The notes: a model not told the origin generated them from the letters alone. A stretch of DNA of 64,000 nt from Acidovorax radicis N35 (GCF_000204195.1 NZ_AFBG01000021.1:620001-684000); one strand, 5' to 3'. Counted from the stretch's first letter, positions 15,546 through 24,599 are shown. A program made the numbers and translations.

Positions 15546-17670
15546 ACTGGCGAGTCCCGCGAAGATGACCCAGTGCCGGAAAGCACAAGGCCAGCAGTGC
15601 GATCGCCCAGGGGCTGAGCGCAGGGACGGGCACGGCGGAAGCCGGGCCACCGCCATTGCCGCCACCTGCCGGCGCCGCCAGCAGCACGGGCAGGCCGGGG
15701 TCGGTGATCTGGCCGGACACGTCGTCGCTATCGCCCAGGCCACCGTCGGTCAATGTCAAGGTCACGCTGCGCCGGTCGGCCGCGAACAGGGCCGCGCTGG
15801 GGGCGAGCGTGTACCAATGGGGCTGGGCGCAGGTGGTGCCCGAGCACTGCAAACCTTCTGGGCTGGGGCCGTGCTTGAGATAGACCGCGCCCAGCGGCAC
15901 GGGGGTGCTGTAGTGCACCGTCAGGCGGGCGCTGGAGCCTGCCGCGCCGCCGGTCAGCCGGAGGTGCAGGGGCCAGTGGCTTGTGCTGGCACCCGGGGGC
16001 AGCGGCGCGGGAAGGGTGTGCTGGAAACTGGCGGTCTCGAGTGTCCAGCCGTTGTTGACGGCAGCTTCCGGCAGGTCGAGCGTTGCGCGGCCCCCCGTGC
16101 CCCCGGCCGCGGCCCAGGGGGCCGTGCAGCGCGGCGCGTCGGCTCCACCGTTCAGTCCTGCGCAGGTCCAGGAAAACTCACCCTGGACAGAGGCCACGCT
16201 GCTGGCCTGGCCTGCGCTGCACAGGCTGGCACCGGCGGGTGGGGTCGGGCGCGCTTGCCCCGTCGCCGTGCCGCAGGCGCCGCGCACGGCCAGATCCGCA
16301 AACACCACGCCCGAGGCCAGTGTGGCCGTACCGCCCGGCGCACTCACCTCCACCGCGGCAGGCCCGGTCGCGTGTGGTGGGGTGATGGCCGTGATGCGGG
16401 AGTCGCTCTCCACGGTGAATGCCCGGGCGGCCACACCGCCCAGCACCACCGCCGTGGCATCGGCGAATCCCGATCCGGAGAGGACGAGTGTGGTGCCACC
16501 CGCTGCATTCGCCGTGGCCGGTGTCACGCCGGTGAGCGTGGGCGCAGCGACGAATTCGAAGCCGAAAGGGCTGTCGGCCCCGCCATAGGGAGTGGTGACG
16601 TCGATGGTCACGAATCCCGGGGACGCCACGGCGGGGGTGGTGGCGGTGATCCGGGTGGGGCTGTCCACCGTGAAGCTGGCCGCTGGAAAGCCACCAAAGC
16701 GCAGGGACGACGCACCGGCCAGGTTGGTGCCCGTGAGGACCACCTGCGTGCCCACCGCAGCGGACACCCGCGCGGGTGAAGCGCTGGTGAGGGTGGGGCG
16801 CAGCTCGGGCGGCACCACATACGTGAAGTACCCGATAGGGTGCACCATGCCGCCGCCGTCGGGTGTGAAGACTTCGAACATCACCAACGTTCCCAGAGGC
16901 TGCGGGGGCGCAATGGCCGTGATCTGCGTGTCGCTGTCCACGGTGAAGCTGGCAGCCGCAACGTTCCCGAAATGCACGCTGGTAGCCCCGGTGAACCCGC
17001 CGCCAGCCAGGGTGACCGCCGTGCCGCCGAACATGCTCCCCTCGTTGGGGCTCACGCCGGTGATGGTGGGCTGAGGGATGAACTCGAAGAAGGTGCCGAA
17101 GCTGCCGTCCGCAATGCCATAGGCGGTGGTGAGCTCCGTCGAAACCATCCCCGCCGGAGAGGCCGGCGTGGTGGCGGTGACCTGCGTATCGCTGACCACG
17201 GTGAACCCTGCCGCCACATTGCCAAAGCGCACCTGGTGGGTGTTGGCCAGGTTGGTGCCCGTGAACGTGACCGTGGTGCCACCGCTGGCTGGGCCCCGCG
17301 CTGGCGAGATGTGGGTTACGGTGGGGCGCAGTTCGGGCGGCACCACGTAGGTGAAGTAGCCGATCGGGTGCACCATGCCGCCCGTGGGTGTGACGATATC
17401 GAACATCACCGAGGTCCCGGGTGGCTGGGCGGGTGCGATGGCCGTGATCTGCGCGTCGCTGTCCACGGTGAAGCGGGTGGCTCGGATGTTTCCGAAATAC
17501 ACGCCCATAGCCCCTGGGAAGCCGCTGCCGGCCAGCGTGACGGCCGTCCCGCCGTACATGGTGCCCTCGGTAGGGCTCAGGCCGGTGATGGTGGGCGGGC
17601 TACCGGCGGATGCAAGGCAGCACAGCATGGCCGCCAGCAGGGCGGCGGCGAGGCGGCGGGCAAAGGACAT
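15529..17670 (-). CDS. IPT/TIG-repeat surface protein with IPTL-CTERM sorting signal
   Basis: The 713-residue protein has a cleavable signal peptide (about 1-22) and five consecutive IPT/TIG immunoglobulin-like domains (about 27-115, 116-205, 206-297, 298-385, 386-470). A Cys-containing region follows (about 470-675), then a C-terminal VPALSPW at about 683 with a hydrophobic helix and a basic tail. The end fits the IPTL-CTERM signal processed by exosortase XrtH, so the protein is probably anchored and released at the cell surface. Domains 1-2 and 3-4 are near copies, offset by about 528 bp at DNA level. Binding or matrix roles are inferred from the domain type. Confidence 0.85.
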   Translation of the reverse strand: MSFARRLAAALLAAMLCCLASAGSPPTITGLSPTEGTMYGGTAVTLAGSGFPGAMGVYFGNIRATRFTVDSDAQITAIAPAQPPGTSVMFDIVTPTGGMVHPIGYFTYVVPPELRPTVTHISPARGPASGGTTVTFTGTNLANTHQVRFGNVAAGFTVVSDTQVTATTPASPAGMVSTELTTAYGIADGSFGTFFEFIPQPTITGVSPNEGSMFGGTAVTLAGGGFTGATSVHFGNVAAASFTVDSDTQITAIAPPQPLGTLVMFEVFTPDGGGMVHPIGYFTYVVPPELRPTLTSASPARVSAAVGTQVVLTGTNLAGASSLRFGGFPAASFTVDSPTRITATTPAVASPGFVTIDVTTPYGGADSPFGFEFVAAPTLTGVTPATANAAGGTTLVLSGSGFADATAVVLGGVAARAFTVESDSRITAITPPHATGPAAVEVSAPGGTATLASGVVFADLAVRGACGTATGQARPTPPAGASLCSAGQASSVASVQGEFSWTCAGLNGGADAPRCTAPWAAAGGTGGRATLDLPEAAVNNGWTLETASFQHTLPAPLPPGASTSHWPLHLRLTGGAAGSSARLTVHYSTPVPLGAVYLKHGPSPEGLQCSGTTCAQPHWYTLAPSAALFAADRRSVTLTLTDGGLGDSDDVSGQITDPGLPVLLAAPAGGGNGGGPASAVPVPALSPWAIALLALCFPALGHLRGTRQSLSKQ

Positions 17671-17812
17671 GGTGTGGCGCGCAAGGGGGCAGAGAACAGA
17701 CTGCGGCGCATCCTAGGCGGGGCCAGCGCGCTGGCTTGACTGTGTGTTTCGACGTTTTTGACTGGCCGTCCTGAAGAACGACCAGGGGGCTTAAGCGTTG
17801 CGAGTGGGGCGG

Positions 17813-18871
17813 CTACACCTGCAGCGCGCGTACCCAGTCGGCATATTCGGCGGTCGGGCGCATGGCATCGCCCGCCGCGAATGCCCCCGCGCGGTTGGCT
17901 GTGCCCCGGGCGGTGGCGCGCACATCGCTGGGCGTGAGGCCAAAGGCCGCGCGAAAGGCGCGGCTGAAATGCGCCTCGCTGGTGAAGCCGGAGCGCGTGG
18001 CGATCTCGCCCACCCGCAGCCGGCGGTTGGCCGGGTTGGCCAGGGCGTGGAACGCCCGGACCAGGCGCTGCTGTTGCACGTAGTGCGCCACGCCGCCCAG
18101 CGGCTCGAACAGGCGGTACAGCATGCTGCGTGAAATGCCAAACGTGCGGCACAGCAGCTCGGGGCTGAGCGGTGTGCCCAGGCTCTGCGCGATGTATTGC
18201 TGGATGCGTTCGAGCGTGACACCCTGGATTTGCGGCTGCGCCTGGGCCAGCGTGTCCCGGCTTGGCCGCAGGCAGGCGGCCAGCATCTGCGTGGTGGCCT
18301 GCACCACGGCCGGTGCTTCCGGGAGCGTGACAGCAGGCAAGCGCCGGTGCAGCGACTGCAGGTAGTCGCTGAGCAGCCCGCCCAGCGCCGTGTGGCCGCG
18401 CAAGACGGTACCGTGCAGATCGGCCGATGGGCTGCAGAAGGCCTCGTCGGCGATCTCGCGGGGCACGACGATGGACAGCACATGCGAGGGGTTGGCATAG
18501 GTGCGCTGCGTGCGGCCGAGATCAAAGACGGTGATGTCCCCCGCCCGCACCTGCATGTCCACGCCGTTGTCGTGCTGGCCCACGAAACCCCCGCTGCGGT
18601 ACCACTGCACCAGGTAGTGGTTGACGCCGTCGCGCGCCACGCGTGGCGCACCGCGTGAGAATTGCTGCCGGCCGAAGTGCAGATCGCCCACCAGCAGCGC
18701 GCCCAGATGGCACGCGGTCACGGATGCGCTGAAGCTTTCCAGCGGATCGCGGTCCAAAGGGGCGACGTCGAAGACCACCGAAATGCTGCTGCGCCAGGCC
18801 TCGAAGCGCTCTTCCCCGGAGCCTTGGTCAGTGGTGAAAACAGTCGACGGCAGAGCGAGGGGCACGGGCAT
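17813..18871 (-). CDS. AraC-family regulator
   Basis: The 352-residue protein has an AraC-binding-like N-terminal domain (HYLVQWYRSGGFVGQHDN, RAGDITVFDLGRT) and a C-terminal double helix-turn-helix at about 235-330 (LCRTFGISRSMLYRLFEPLG, IATRSGFTSEAHFSRAFRAAFG). The N-terminal domain resembles that of FeaR/XylS-like activators. It is divergent from a TetR gene. The start at 18871 (MPVPLALPS) is preferred to the longer frame. Target and effector are unknown. Confidence 0.88.
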   Translation of the reverse strand: MPVPLALPSTVFTTDQGSGEERFEAWRSSISVVFDVAPLDRDPLESFSASVTACHLGALLVGDLHFGRQQFSRGAPRVARDGVNHYLVQWYRSGGFVGQHDNGVDMQVRAGDITVFDLGRTQRTYANPSHVLSIVVPREIADEAFCSPSADLHGTVLRGHTALGGLLSDYLQSLHRRLPAVTLPEAPAVVQATTQMLAACLRPSRDTLAQAQPQIQGVTLERIQQYIAQSLGTPLSPELLCRTFGISRSMLYRLFEPLGGVAHYVQQQRLVRAFHALANPANRRLRVGEIATRSGFTSEAHFSRAFRAAFGLTPSDVRATARGTANRAGAFAAGDAMRPTAEYADWVRALQV

Positions 18872-19007
18872 GGCGGCGCGATTATGGCGGCCGATGGGGG
18901 TGGGCACCAGGACAAGAGTGCCATCGTGCCCCCGAAAAGACCATGAACAGGTTCTTCGCCTGCAAAGCGGCGGCACGATTCATGCTGGGGAAAACGTGAA
19001 CGACGTA

Positions 19008-19020
19008 GTTGCATTGCAAC
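19008..19020. promoter_or_regulatory. Candidate TetR operator
   Basis: GTTGCA T TGCAAC is a perfect 13-bp palindrome 25 bases before the TetR start at 19045, within the 173-bp divergent AraC/TetR region. Its position suits self-repression by the TetR protein. Confidence 0.45.
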
Positions 19021-19044
19021 TTACTCATTTATTTTTTTACTGCA

Positions 19045-19677
19045 ATGTATAAAATGGAAGACATGCAAACGCCGCAACCCAAAGTTTCGTTCAAAGAGCA
19101 GATGCACCAGGCGCGCGAGGATGCCATCCTCCAGTCCACCTGCCAGCTCCTGGGCGAAAAGGCTTTCGATGCCATGACCATGGACGACGTGGCCAACGCC
19201 GTGGGCATTGCCAAGGCCAGCCTGTACAAGCACTTTTGCAGCAAGGAAGAGCTGTGCAGCGCCGCCATGGTGCAGATTCTGGGTCGCGTGCAGGCCTACC
19301 TCGCGGATCTGCCCGCTGAAATGCCCCCGCTCGAAAAGCTCCATGCGCTGGTGCGCTGGTCGCTGGAGCGCCTGCTGAGCAACGAGATGCCGCTGCTGCC
19401 CAGCCGCAACTCGACTTTGCGCGCGGTGCTAATGGCCAACAAGGACTATCTCAACGGCCTGGTGACGGTGAGCGACCAGATCGGTGAGTGGATCACCCAG
19501 GCCCAGGCCCAGGGCGTGATCAGCCCGACTCTGCCGCCGCTGGTGGTGCTCTATACGCTGTATGCGCGCGCCTGTGACCCGGTCGTGAGCTTTCTCAAGG
19601 AAGGTGGCCAGTATTCTGACGCGGAGATCGTGGATCTGGTGGTGCGCACCTGTTTTGACGGGTTGGCGGCGCGGTAG
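19045..19677 (+). CDS. TetR-family regulator
   Basis: The 210-residue protein has an N-terminal TetR helix-turn-helix at about 22-68 (AMTMDDVANAVGIAKASLYKHFCSKEEL) and a C-terminal domain of the TetR_C group. Two near starts exist, MYKMEDMQ at 19045 and MQTPQP at 19063; the downstream one is also plausible. A strong hairpin terminator ends it. A perfect palindrome 25 bases upstream may be its operator. Confidence 0.9.
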   Translation: MYKMEDMQTPQPKVSFKEQMHQAREDAILQSTCQLLGEKAFDAMTMDDVANAVGIAKASLYKHFCSKEELCSAAMVQILGRVQAYLADLPAEMPPLEKLHALVRWSLERLLSNEMPLLPSRNSTLRAVLMANKDYLNGLVTVSDQIGEWITQAQAQGVISPTLPPLVVLYTLYARACDPVVSFLKEGGQYSDAEIVDLVVRTCFDGLAAR

Positions 19678-19715
19678 TCGCACCTCCCTCCTTGCGTTTC
19701 GCACGCATCTAAAAA

Positions 19716-19743
19716 AAGAAAGCCCGGCATGCCGGGCTTTCTT
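19716..19743. terminator. Bidirectional terminator
   Basis: A perfect 28-bp palindrome centred on GCCCGGCATGCCGGGC, with an A run on the left side and TTTCTT on the right. It separates the converging TetR and fasciclin genes and can serve both. Confidence 0.88.
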
Positions 19744-19766
19744 GCGTGCGGTTCACCCCACCGGGC

Positions 19767-20705
19767 TTATTTGGGCAGGATCACCTTGTCCACGGCGTGA
19801 ACCACACCGTTGCTGGTGAACACATCGGCCATGGTGATGTTGCTGGTGCGCATGTTCTGGTCGGTGATCACGAGGCTCGCGTTCACCGTGAAGGTCTGCC
19901 CCTGAACCGTGGCGATGGCGGTGTTGACGGGCACCTCGGCCTTGAGCACGCGCGCGGGCACCACGTGGTAGGTGAGCACCTTGGTCAGCAGGGCGGTATC
20001 AGCCAGCAGCGCTGCCTTGGTCACCCCCAACTCGGCCAGCAGCGCTGCAAACGCGGCGTTGGTGGGCGCAAACACCGTGAACGGGCCAGCGCCCTGCAAG
20101 GTGCCTGCCAAGCCCGCAGCCACCACCGCTTCCACCAGGATGCTGAAGTCCGGCAGCGCTGATGCAGTGGCGACGATGTCCTTGTTGGCTGGCAGCAGCA
20201 CCCGGTCCACCAGATGCACCACGCCGTTGCTGGCCTGGATGTCGGTGGCCGTGATGGTGGTGACGCGGTTGCGACCATCGGTGATCTTGAGCCCATTGGC
20301 CGATTCGATCTTGAAGAAACCACCTGCGACGGGCGTGATCGCCTTGCCCAGGGGGACGTCCGCACGCGCGACCTTGCTGCCGAGCACGTGGTAGGTCAGC
20401 ACCGCCGTCAGCAGGGGCTTGTCGGCCAGCAGGGCCTCCTTGGTCACGCCCAGCTCGCTGAGCAACGCTGCAAAGGCTGCATTGGTCGGGGCGAAAACCG
20501 TAAGCATGCCTGTGCTCAAGGTGGGCGCCAGACCTGCAGCCACCACAGCTTCCACGAGGATGCTGAGGTCGGGGTTGTTCTGGGCGACTTCGACGATATT
20601 GCGCTGGGGCTCGTCGTCGCCGCCGCCACAGGCCTGCAGCAGGGTGGTGCCGGCGCCCAGGGCTGCGGCCAACAAAACGGTACGGCGGTTGAATGCGGTG
20701 TGCAT
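19767..20705 (-). CDS. Lipoprotein with two fasciclin (FAS1) domains
   Basis: The 312-residue protein has a twin-arginine-like start (NRRTVLLAA) and a lipobox LLQAC with Cys26. Two FAS1 domains follow (about 35-170 and 172-312), each with VFAPTNAAFAALL, LLTYHVL/VLTYHVV and NGVVHLVD/NGVVHAVD motifs. FAS1 domains mediate adhesion or protein contacts at the cell surface. It lies 58 bases downstream of a single-domain FAS1 gene on the same strand; both may respond to the triple palindrome at 21281-21330. Confidence 0.92.
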   Translation of the reverse strand: MHTAFNRRTVLLAAALGAGTTLLQACGGGDDEPQRNIVEVAQNNPDLSILVEAVVAAGLAPTLSTGMLTVFAPTNAAFAALLSELGVTKEALLADKPLLTAVLTYHVLGSKVARADVPLGKAITPVAGGFFKIESANGLKITDGRNRVTTITATDIQASNGVVHLVDRVLLPANKDIVATASALPDFSILVEAVVAAGLAGTLQGAGPFTVFAPTNAAFAALLAELGVTKAALLADTALLTKVLTYHVVPARVLKAEVPVNTAIATVQGQTFTVNASLVITDQNMRTSNITMADVFTSNGVVHAVDKVILPK

Positions 20706-20763
20706 GGCGGCTTCTCCTCGCTATGGGATGGTGGGTGGGTGAAAAGAGCGTTGTTCCGCTGGA

Positions 20764-21219
20764 TTACTTGGGCATCAGTACGGTGTCGATGGCGTGGATC
20801 ACGCCATTGCTCGCAGCCACGTCGGTCGCGATGACCTTGGACTGGTCCACCATCACACCCATGCCGGTGGTGACGGTGATCTCCTGGCCCTGCACGGTCT
20901 TGACCTTTCCGGCCTTGACGTCCTTGGCCATCACCTTGCCGGGCACCACGTGGTAGGTCAGGACCTTGGTCAGTGCGGCCTTGTCGGCCAGCAGGCCGTC
21001 CAGGGTGGCCTTGGGAATCTTGGCGAACGCCTCGTCAGTGGGCGCGAACACCGTGAACGGGCCGGGGCCCTTGAGGGTGTCCACCAGGCCTGCCGCTTGC
21101 ACGGCCGCCACCAGGGTCTTGAAGTTGCCCGCCTTCACGGCGGTATCCACGATGTCCTGGGCCATTACGTTGAAAGCGGCTCCTGCAGTCAGGGCCAATG
21201 CAATTAGGGTTTTTTTCAT
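20764..21219 (-). CDS. Secreted single fasciclin-domain protein
   Basis: The 151-residue product has a signal peptide (about 1-20, ending FNVMAQ) and one FAS1 domain: [43 protein letters not shown] and [14 protein letters not shown]. It should be periplasmic or extracellular. The upstream region carries three ACCAATTGGT boxes at exact 20-base spacing and a TATACA -10-like element. The two-domain FAS1 lipoprotein follows as a likely operon partner. Confidence 0.93.
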   Translation of the reverse strand: MKKTLIALALTAGAAFNVMAQDIVDTAVKAGNFKTLVAAVQAAGLVDTLKGPGPFTVFAPTDEAFAKIPKATLDGLLADKAALTKVLTYHVVPGKVMAKDVKAGKVKTVQGQEITVTTGMGVMVDQSKVIATDVAASNGVIHAIDTVLMPK

Positions 21220-21275
21220 GGGTCGGTTCCTCGGTTTCGATGGAAATGACACGCCAGGATGGGCGCAGCGGGAAT

Positions 21276-21330
21276 GTATAACCAATTGGTTCCAAAGTAA
21301 ACCAATTGGTTATTATGAAAACCAATTGGT
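21276..21330 (-). promoter_or_regulatory. Triple ACCAATTGGT operator array before the fasciclin gene
   Basis: The perfect palindrome ACCAATTGGT occurs at 21281, 21301 and 21321, exactly 20 bases apart, so all three boxes face the same side of the helix. A TATACA element on the minus strand at about 21276-21281 abuts the box nearest the gene, 57 bases before the start codon. The protein that binds is unknown; palindromes of this kind are bound by GntR-, MarR- or TetR-like dimers. Confidence 0.7.
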
Positions 21331-21342
21331 ATTGTTTGGGCG

Positions 21343-21368
21343 AAAAAAAGCCCTGCCTGAGCAGGGCT
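21343..21368 (-). terminator. Terminator of the universal stress protein gene
   Basis: AGCCCTGC TCAG GCAGGGCT on the minus strand, followed by seven T. It lies 27 bases after the uspA-like stop and just before the triple-palindrome promoter. Confidence 0.9.
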
Positions 21369-21394
21369 GGGGCCTTCGGGCCGGGGTGTCCGGG

Positions 21395-21817
21395 TTAGCG
21401 AACGATCAGCAGGGGGACCTTGCAGTGGGCAAGCACCTGGGTGGTGACAGAGCCCATGACCAGGGTTGCCAGGGCGCCATGGCCATGGGAGCCCATCACC
21501 AGCAGGTCGAACTTGCCGCTGTCTGCCACCTTGGCGATGTTTTCGCCCACGCTGCCGATCTTGACGCTGCGCTTGGCTTCCACGCCATGGCGCGCGAGGA
21601 ATTTGCACACGGGGGCGAGGATTTTCTCCGCCTCTTCAGCGTGGTAGCTGTCCACCACTTCCTTGCCCAGAGCGGCGCGTGCGCGTGTTGGCAGGGGAGC
21701 CTGCACGGTGAGCGCGGTGTACTGGTGATTGCCACCGAGCAACTCTTCGTGGGTGGCCAGATAGGCCAGCATTTTTTTGGTGTAAGCGCTGCCATCGACA
21801 GCAAGCAGGATGTTCAT
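21395..21817 (-). CDS. Universal stress protein, UspA family
   Basis: The 140-residue single-domain protein begins MNILLAVDGS and ends with GSHGHGALATLVMGS, the GxxGx9GS nucleotide-binding signature of the ATP-binding Usp class. These proteins help survival under starvation, low oxygen or oxidant stress. It is a single-gene unit with its own terminator. The fasciclin genes downstream have a separate promoter. Confidence 0.93.
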   Translation of the reverse strand: MNILLAVDGSAYTKKMLAYLATHEELLGGNHQYTALTVQAPLPTRARAALGKEVVDSYHAEEAEKILAPVCKFLARHGVEAKRSVKIGSVGENIAKVADSGKFDLLVMGSHGHGALATLVMGSVTTQVLAHCKVPLLIVR

Positions 21818-21929
21818 GAGGTTCTCCGAGAAGGTATGGGCCAGACTACCGTGCGCGGACTTCTGTTGTCTTGACCTGGGTCATGCTTTTTTCTTCTGCG
21901 CTGCGGGGCGGCAGAGCCCCGTGTCCTGA

Positions 21930-22775
21930 TCATACGGTGATGCAGCATTGCGCCTGGAAAGCCGCCTGCTCTCCCTTGCGCGCATACCCCAGGGGATTGG
22001 CCACCACACGGCACTGCCAAGGGCTGCCATCGGCACGCAAGCCCTGCGCCCTGTAGTCGCTCGGTGCGTGAAGGTGGCCGTGCAGCCACAGCTGCGCGTG
22101 GGGCAGTAAACCATCCAGGGCATTGCAGAACCCCGCCGTACCGGGCACCAGCCCGTAGCGGGGATCGGCGCTGCGCAGGCTGGGCGCAAAGTGGGTGACA
22201 GCCACTGTGGGCCCGTCAAAAGGCGTTGCAAGTGCTTCAGCCAGCCATTGCTGGCAGACCAGTGCGTGGTCGCGCATGGCTTCGGCCAGAAAAGGCGCTG
22301 CATGGCGGGTGCCGCCCGTCTTGCGCAGGTAGAAATTGGCCGCGCGAAAGGCTTTGTCGCGCAGTTTCAGCCGCCTTCCAAGGTCGGTGCATCCCTCGTG
22401 GTCCGCGAGGGCGTCGAAATCGCTCCAGAGCGTGGTTCCGATGAAGCGAACCCCCTGAAGCTCGACGGTTTCGCGCTCCAGCCAGGTGATTCCCAGGCGA
22501 TCGCAGGTGCTGCGAAGTCGATGGTGGGCCGCATCGAAATCCTGCGCATCGTATTCGTGGTTGCCAGGGACAAAAAGCACGGGGGTGGGCCAGCCAGCTC
22601 CCTGGGGCAACGGCGAAAACCGGGCCAGGCCAAAGTCCTCGTCGCCCAGTTGCGAGCCTTCCTGGTAGGAGCCCACATCGCCGGCAAGCACCAGCACATC
22701 GGCGCCGGGCGCCGGTTCGGGGATGAAGTGGGGGTGCGCCTCAAGGTGCAGGTCGGACAAAAGCTGGATGTTCAT
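21930..22775 (-). CDS. Calcineurin-like metallophosphoesterase
   Basis: The 281-residue protein shows all phosphoesterase metal motifs in order: SDLHLE (7-12), LAGDVGS, PGNHEYD, THFAPS and LHGHLH. It hydrolyses a phosphate mono- or diester with two metal ions; the substrate cannot be told from sequence. There is no signal peptide, so it is cytoplasmic. It lies between uspA and a LysR gene with no overlap. Confidence 0.9.
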   Translation of the reverse strand: MNIQLLSDLHLEAHPHFIPEPAPGADVLVLAGDVGSYQEGSQLGDEDFGLARFSPLPQGAGWPTPVLFVPGNHEYDAQDFDAAHHRLRSTCDRLGITWLERETVELQGVRFIGTTLWSDFDALADHEGCTDLGRRLKLRDKAFRAANFYLRKTGGTRHAAPFLAEAMRDHALVCQQWLAEALATPFDGPTVAVTHFAPSLRSADPRYGLVPGTAGFCNALDGLLPHAQLWLHGHLHAPSDYRAQGLRADGSPWQCRVVANPLGYARKGEQAAFQAQCCITV

Positions 22776-22809
22776 GCTGGGCGCAGTCTACGGGTTCAGC
22801 CTCTCCGCC

Positions 22810-23769
22810 TCACTGTTCGGGGAAAGTCCGGCGCGCCGAGCGTGCCAGGGCTTGCAGCAGCCAGGTCATCGCGGCCTGCTGCGGGCCACGGCGGCGCCAG
22901 AGTGCGTCCACGTGGACCGCCGGCACGTCCAGCGGCAGGGCCCGCTGCACCAGGGCATCGGCGATCCCGGTGACGGGCACAAAGTGGCGCGGTAGCACCG
23001 TCAACAGGTCCGAGCCCGACACCACGCGCCCGGCGGTGAAGAACTGGTTGACCGTGATCACCACCTTGCGCTCGCGGCCCAGGGACGCCAGGGCCTCGTC
23101 GATGAAACCAAAGGGGCGCCCCGAGAAGCTCACGAGCATGTGGCGCGCGGCGCAATAGGTGTCCAGGGTCAGGGGCGCATCGGCCAGGGGATGGCCTTGC
23201 CGCATCACGCACACGTACTCGCCGTCGTACAGGCGGCGGCTTTCAAAGGCCACGGCCCCCCCCGATTGCGCGCGGGCGGTCAGGTCGGCCAGCACGGCGG
23301 GGAAGTAGCCCACCGCCATGTCCGCCGCCTCCTCGTCCAGCAGGCGGCGGGGGTCGCGCGTGGTCAGGGGCAATACGCGGATAGACACGCCGGGCGCCTC
23401 GCGCTCGATGATTTCGACCAGGGCCGGAACCAGGGTGGCTGCCGTGGCATCGGCCATGGCCAGCACAAAGGTGGATTCGGCCGTACCAGGTTCAAAGTGT
23501 CCGGGCGCCAGGGATTCCTGCAGGTGGGCCAGCGCCTCGCGCACAGGGGGCCACAGGGCCAGCGCGCGCGGAGTGGGCTCCACGCCCTGGCCGCTGCGCA
23601 CCACCAGCTCATCTCCCAGCACATCGCGCAGGCGCCGCATCGCGTTGCTCACGGCGGGCTGGGTGATGGACAGCTTGTGCGCTGCGCGTGTGAGGCTGCG
23701 CTCGGCCATGACCTCGTCGAAAACACGCAGCAGGTTCAAGTCCAAAGAGCGGAAGTTCAAGGGAGTCAT
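22810..23769 (-). CDS. LysR-family regulator
   Basis: The 319-residue protein (start MTPLNFRSLDL; a second ATG lies two codons upstream) has a LysR helix-turn-helix at about 8-67 (LRVFDEVMAERSLTRAAHKLSIT, SAVSNAMRRLRDVLG-like) and a NodD/DntR-like effector domain (MLVSFSGRPFG, VNQFFTAGRVVSGSDLLTVLP). Members respond to aromatic compounds or flavonoid-like ligands. The divergent gene at 23896 encodes a small membrane protein, which may or may not be its target. Confidence 0.9.
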   Translation of the reverse strand: MTPLNFRSLDLNLLRVFDEVMAERSLTRAAHKLSITQPAVSNAMRRLRDVLGDELVVRSGQGVEPTPRALALWPPVREALAHLQESLAPGHFEPGTAESTFVLAMADATAATLVPALVEIIEREAPGVSIRVLPLTTRDPRRLLDEEAADMAVGYFPAVLADLTARAQSGGAVAFESRRLYDGEYVCVMRQGHPLADAPLTLDTYCAARHMLVSFSGRPFGFIDEALASLGRERKVVITVNQFFTAGRVVSGSDLLTVLPRHFVPVTGIADALVQRALPLDVPAVHVDALWRRRGPQQAAMTWLLQALARSARRTFPEQ

Positions 23770-23895
23770 GGTCAATTCATCACCGATATGAATATCAATG
23801 ATTCAAAATATAAACTTGAACATGCAAAGGGTAAACCCTAATATCACCCCATCGCCCGGCAATCTCGCCACAAGCGTTAGAAAAGGGAAACCGAA

Positions 23896-24336
23896 ATGAC
23901 CAGCTTTGCACACGTTGAGTACCCCACCGAACACCCCGGCGTTGTCCGCGCCGAAAACGCCGCCGCCGCCCTCAAGCGCGTAGCCGCCAATTTTGACGGT
24001 GCCCGTGGCGCCGCCACCCTTCTGCTGGCGGCCGTCGTTTCGGCATTGCTGGTGGTGGCCAACCAGGTCATCGACACCTGGAGCGAAGGCCATCTGCTGG
24101 CGGCCTGGATGGTGCTGTGGCTGGTAGCCTTTGCGGCCCTGGCTCTGCTGACCGCCCCCGCCCGCCGCGCCGGTGCCGTACTGCGTGTGGGTGCCCACAC
24201 CTGGGCTGAAAGCCGCCGCCGCGCTGCGGAAGACGAACGCACCTGGCAAGTGGCCGTGAAGGATCCCCGCATCATGGCCGAACTGAACCACGCCATGGGC
24301 ATTGCCACCGTGCAAGACATCCGCAAGTACTACTGA
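23896..24336 (+). CDS. Small membrane protein of unknown function
   Basis: The 146-residue protein has two hydrophobic helices (about 39-57 and 67-86) between a 35-residue N-terminal part and a charged C-terminal tail (about 95-146) ending DIRKYY. No family is recognised. It is preceded by GGGAAACCGAA before the ATG and followed by a strong terminator, so it is a single-gene unit. It is divergent from a LysR gene. Confidence 0.8.
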   Translation: MTSFAHVEYPTEHPGVVRAENAAAALKRVAANFDGARGAATLLLAAVVSALLVVANQVIDTWSEGHLLAAWMVLWLVAFAALALLTAPARRAGAVLRVGAHTWAESRRRAAEDERTWQVAVKDPRIMAELNHAMGIATVQDIRKYY

Positions 24337-24378
24337 GATGGCGCCGCACGGCCTGCCGTGCAATGACCCTGATTCTTG

Positions 24379-24410
24379 AAGCCGTGGCGAGTGTTCGCCA
24401 CGGCTTTTTT
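24379..24410 (+). terminator. Strong Rho-independent terminator
   Basis: GCCGTGGCGA GTGT TCGCCACGGC followed by six T, 45 bases after the small membrane protein stop. Confidence 0.93.
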
Positions 24411-24543
24411 CATTGCCAGGCCGTCATGGGACGGAAAACGAGGCCTCCAGGGGCATGTGCCATGCGGCACAGGGGCGTAAGGGCTGTTCTTCATGGCCAC
24501 GCGGGGCGGACCACCCTGATCCAGTATTCGTCTCCATCAGCGC

Positions 24544-24572
24544 AAAAAAACGCCCCTCTTTCAGAAGGGGCG
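24544..24572 (-). terminator. Terminator of pckG
   Basis: CGCCCCT and AGGGGCG form a stem with an eight-base loop, followed on the minus strand by seven T. It lies 28 bases after the pckG stop. Confidence 0.87.
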
Positions 24573-24599
24573 GTTGTCAGGACTGAGAAGAACCGGGGG

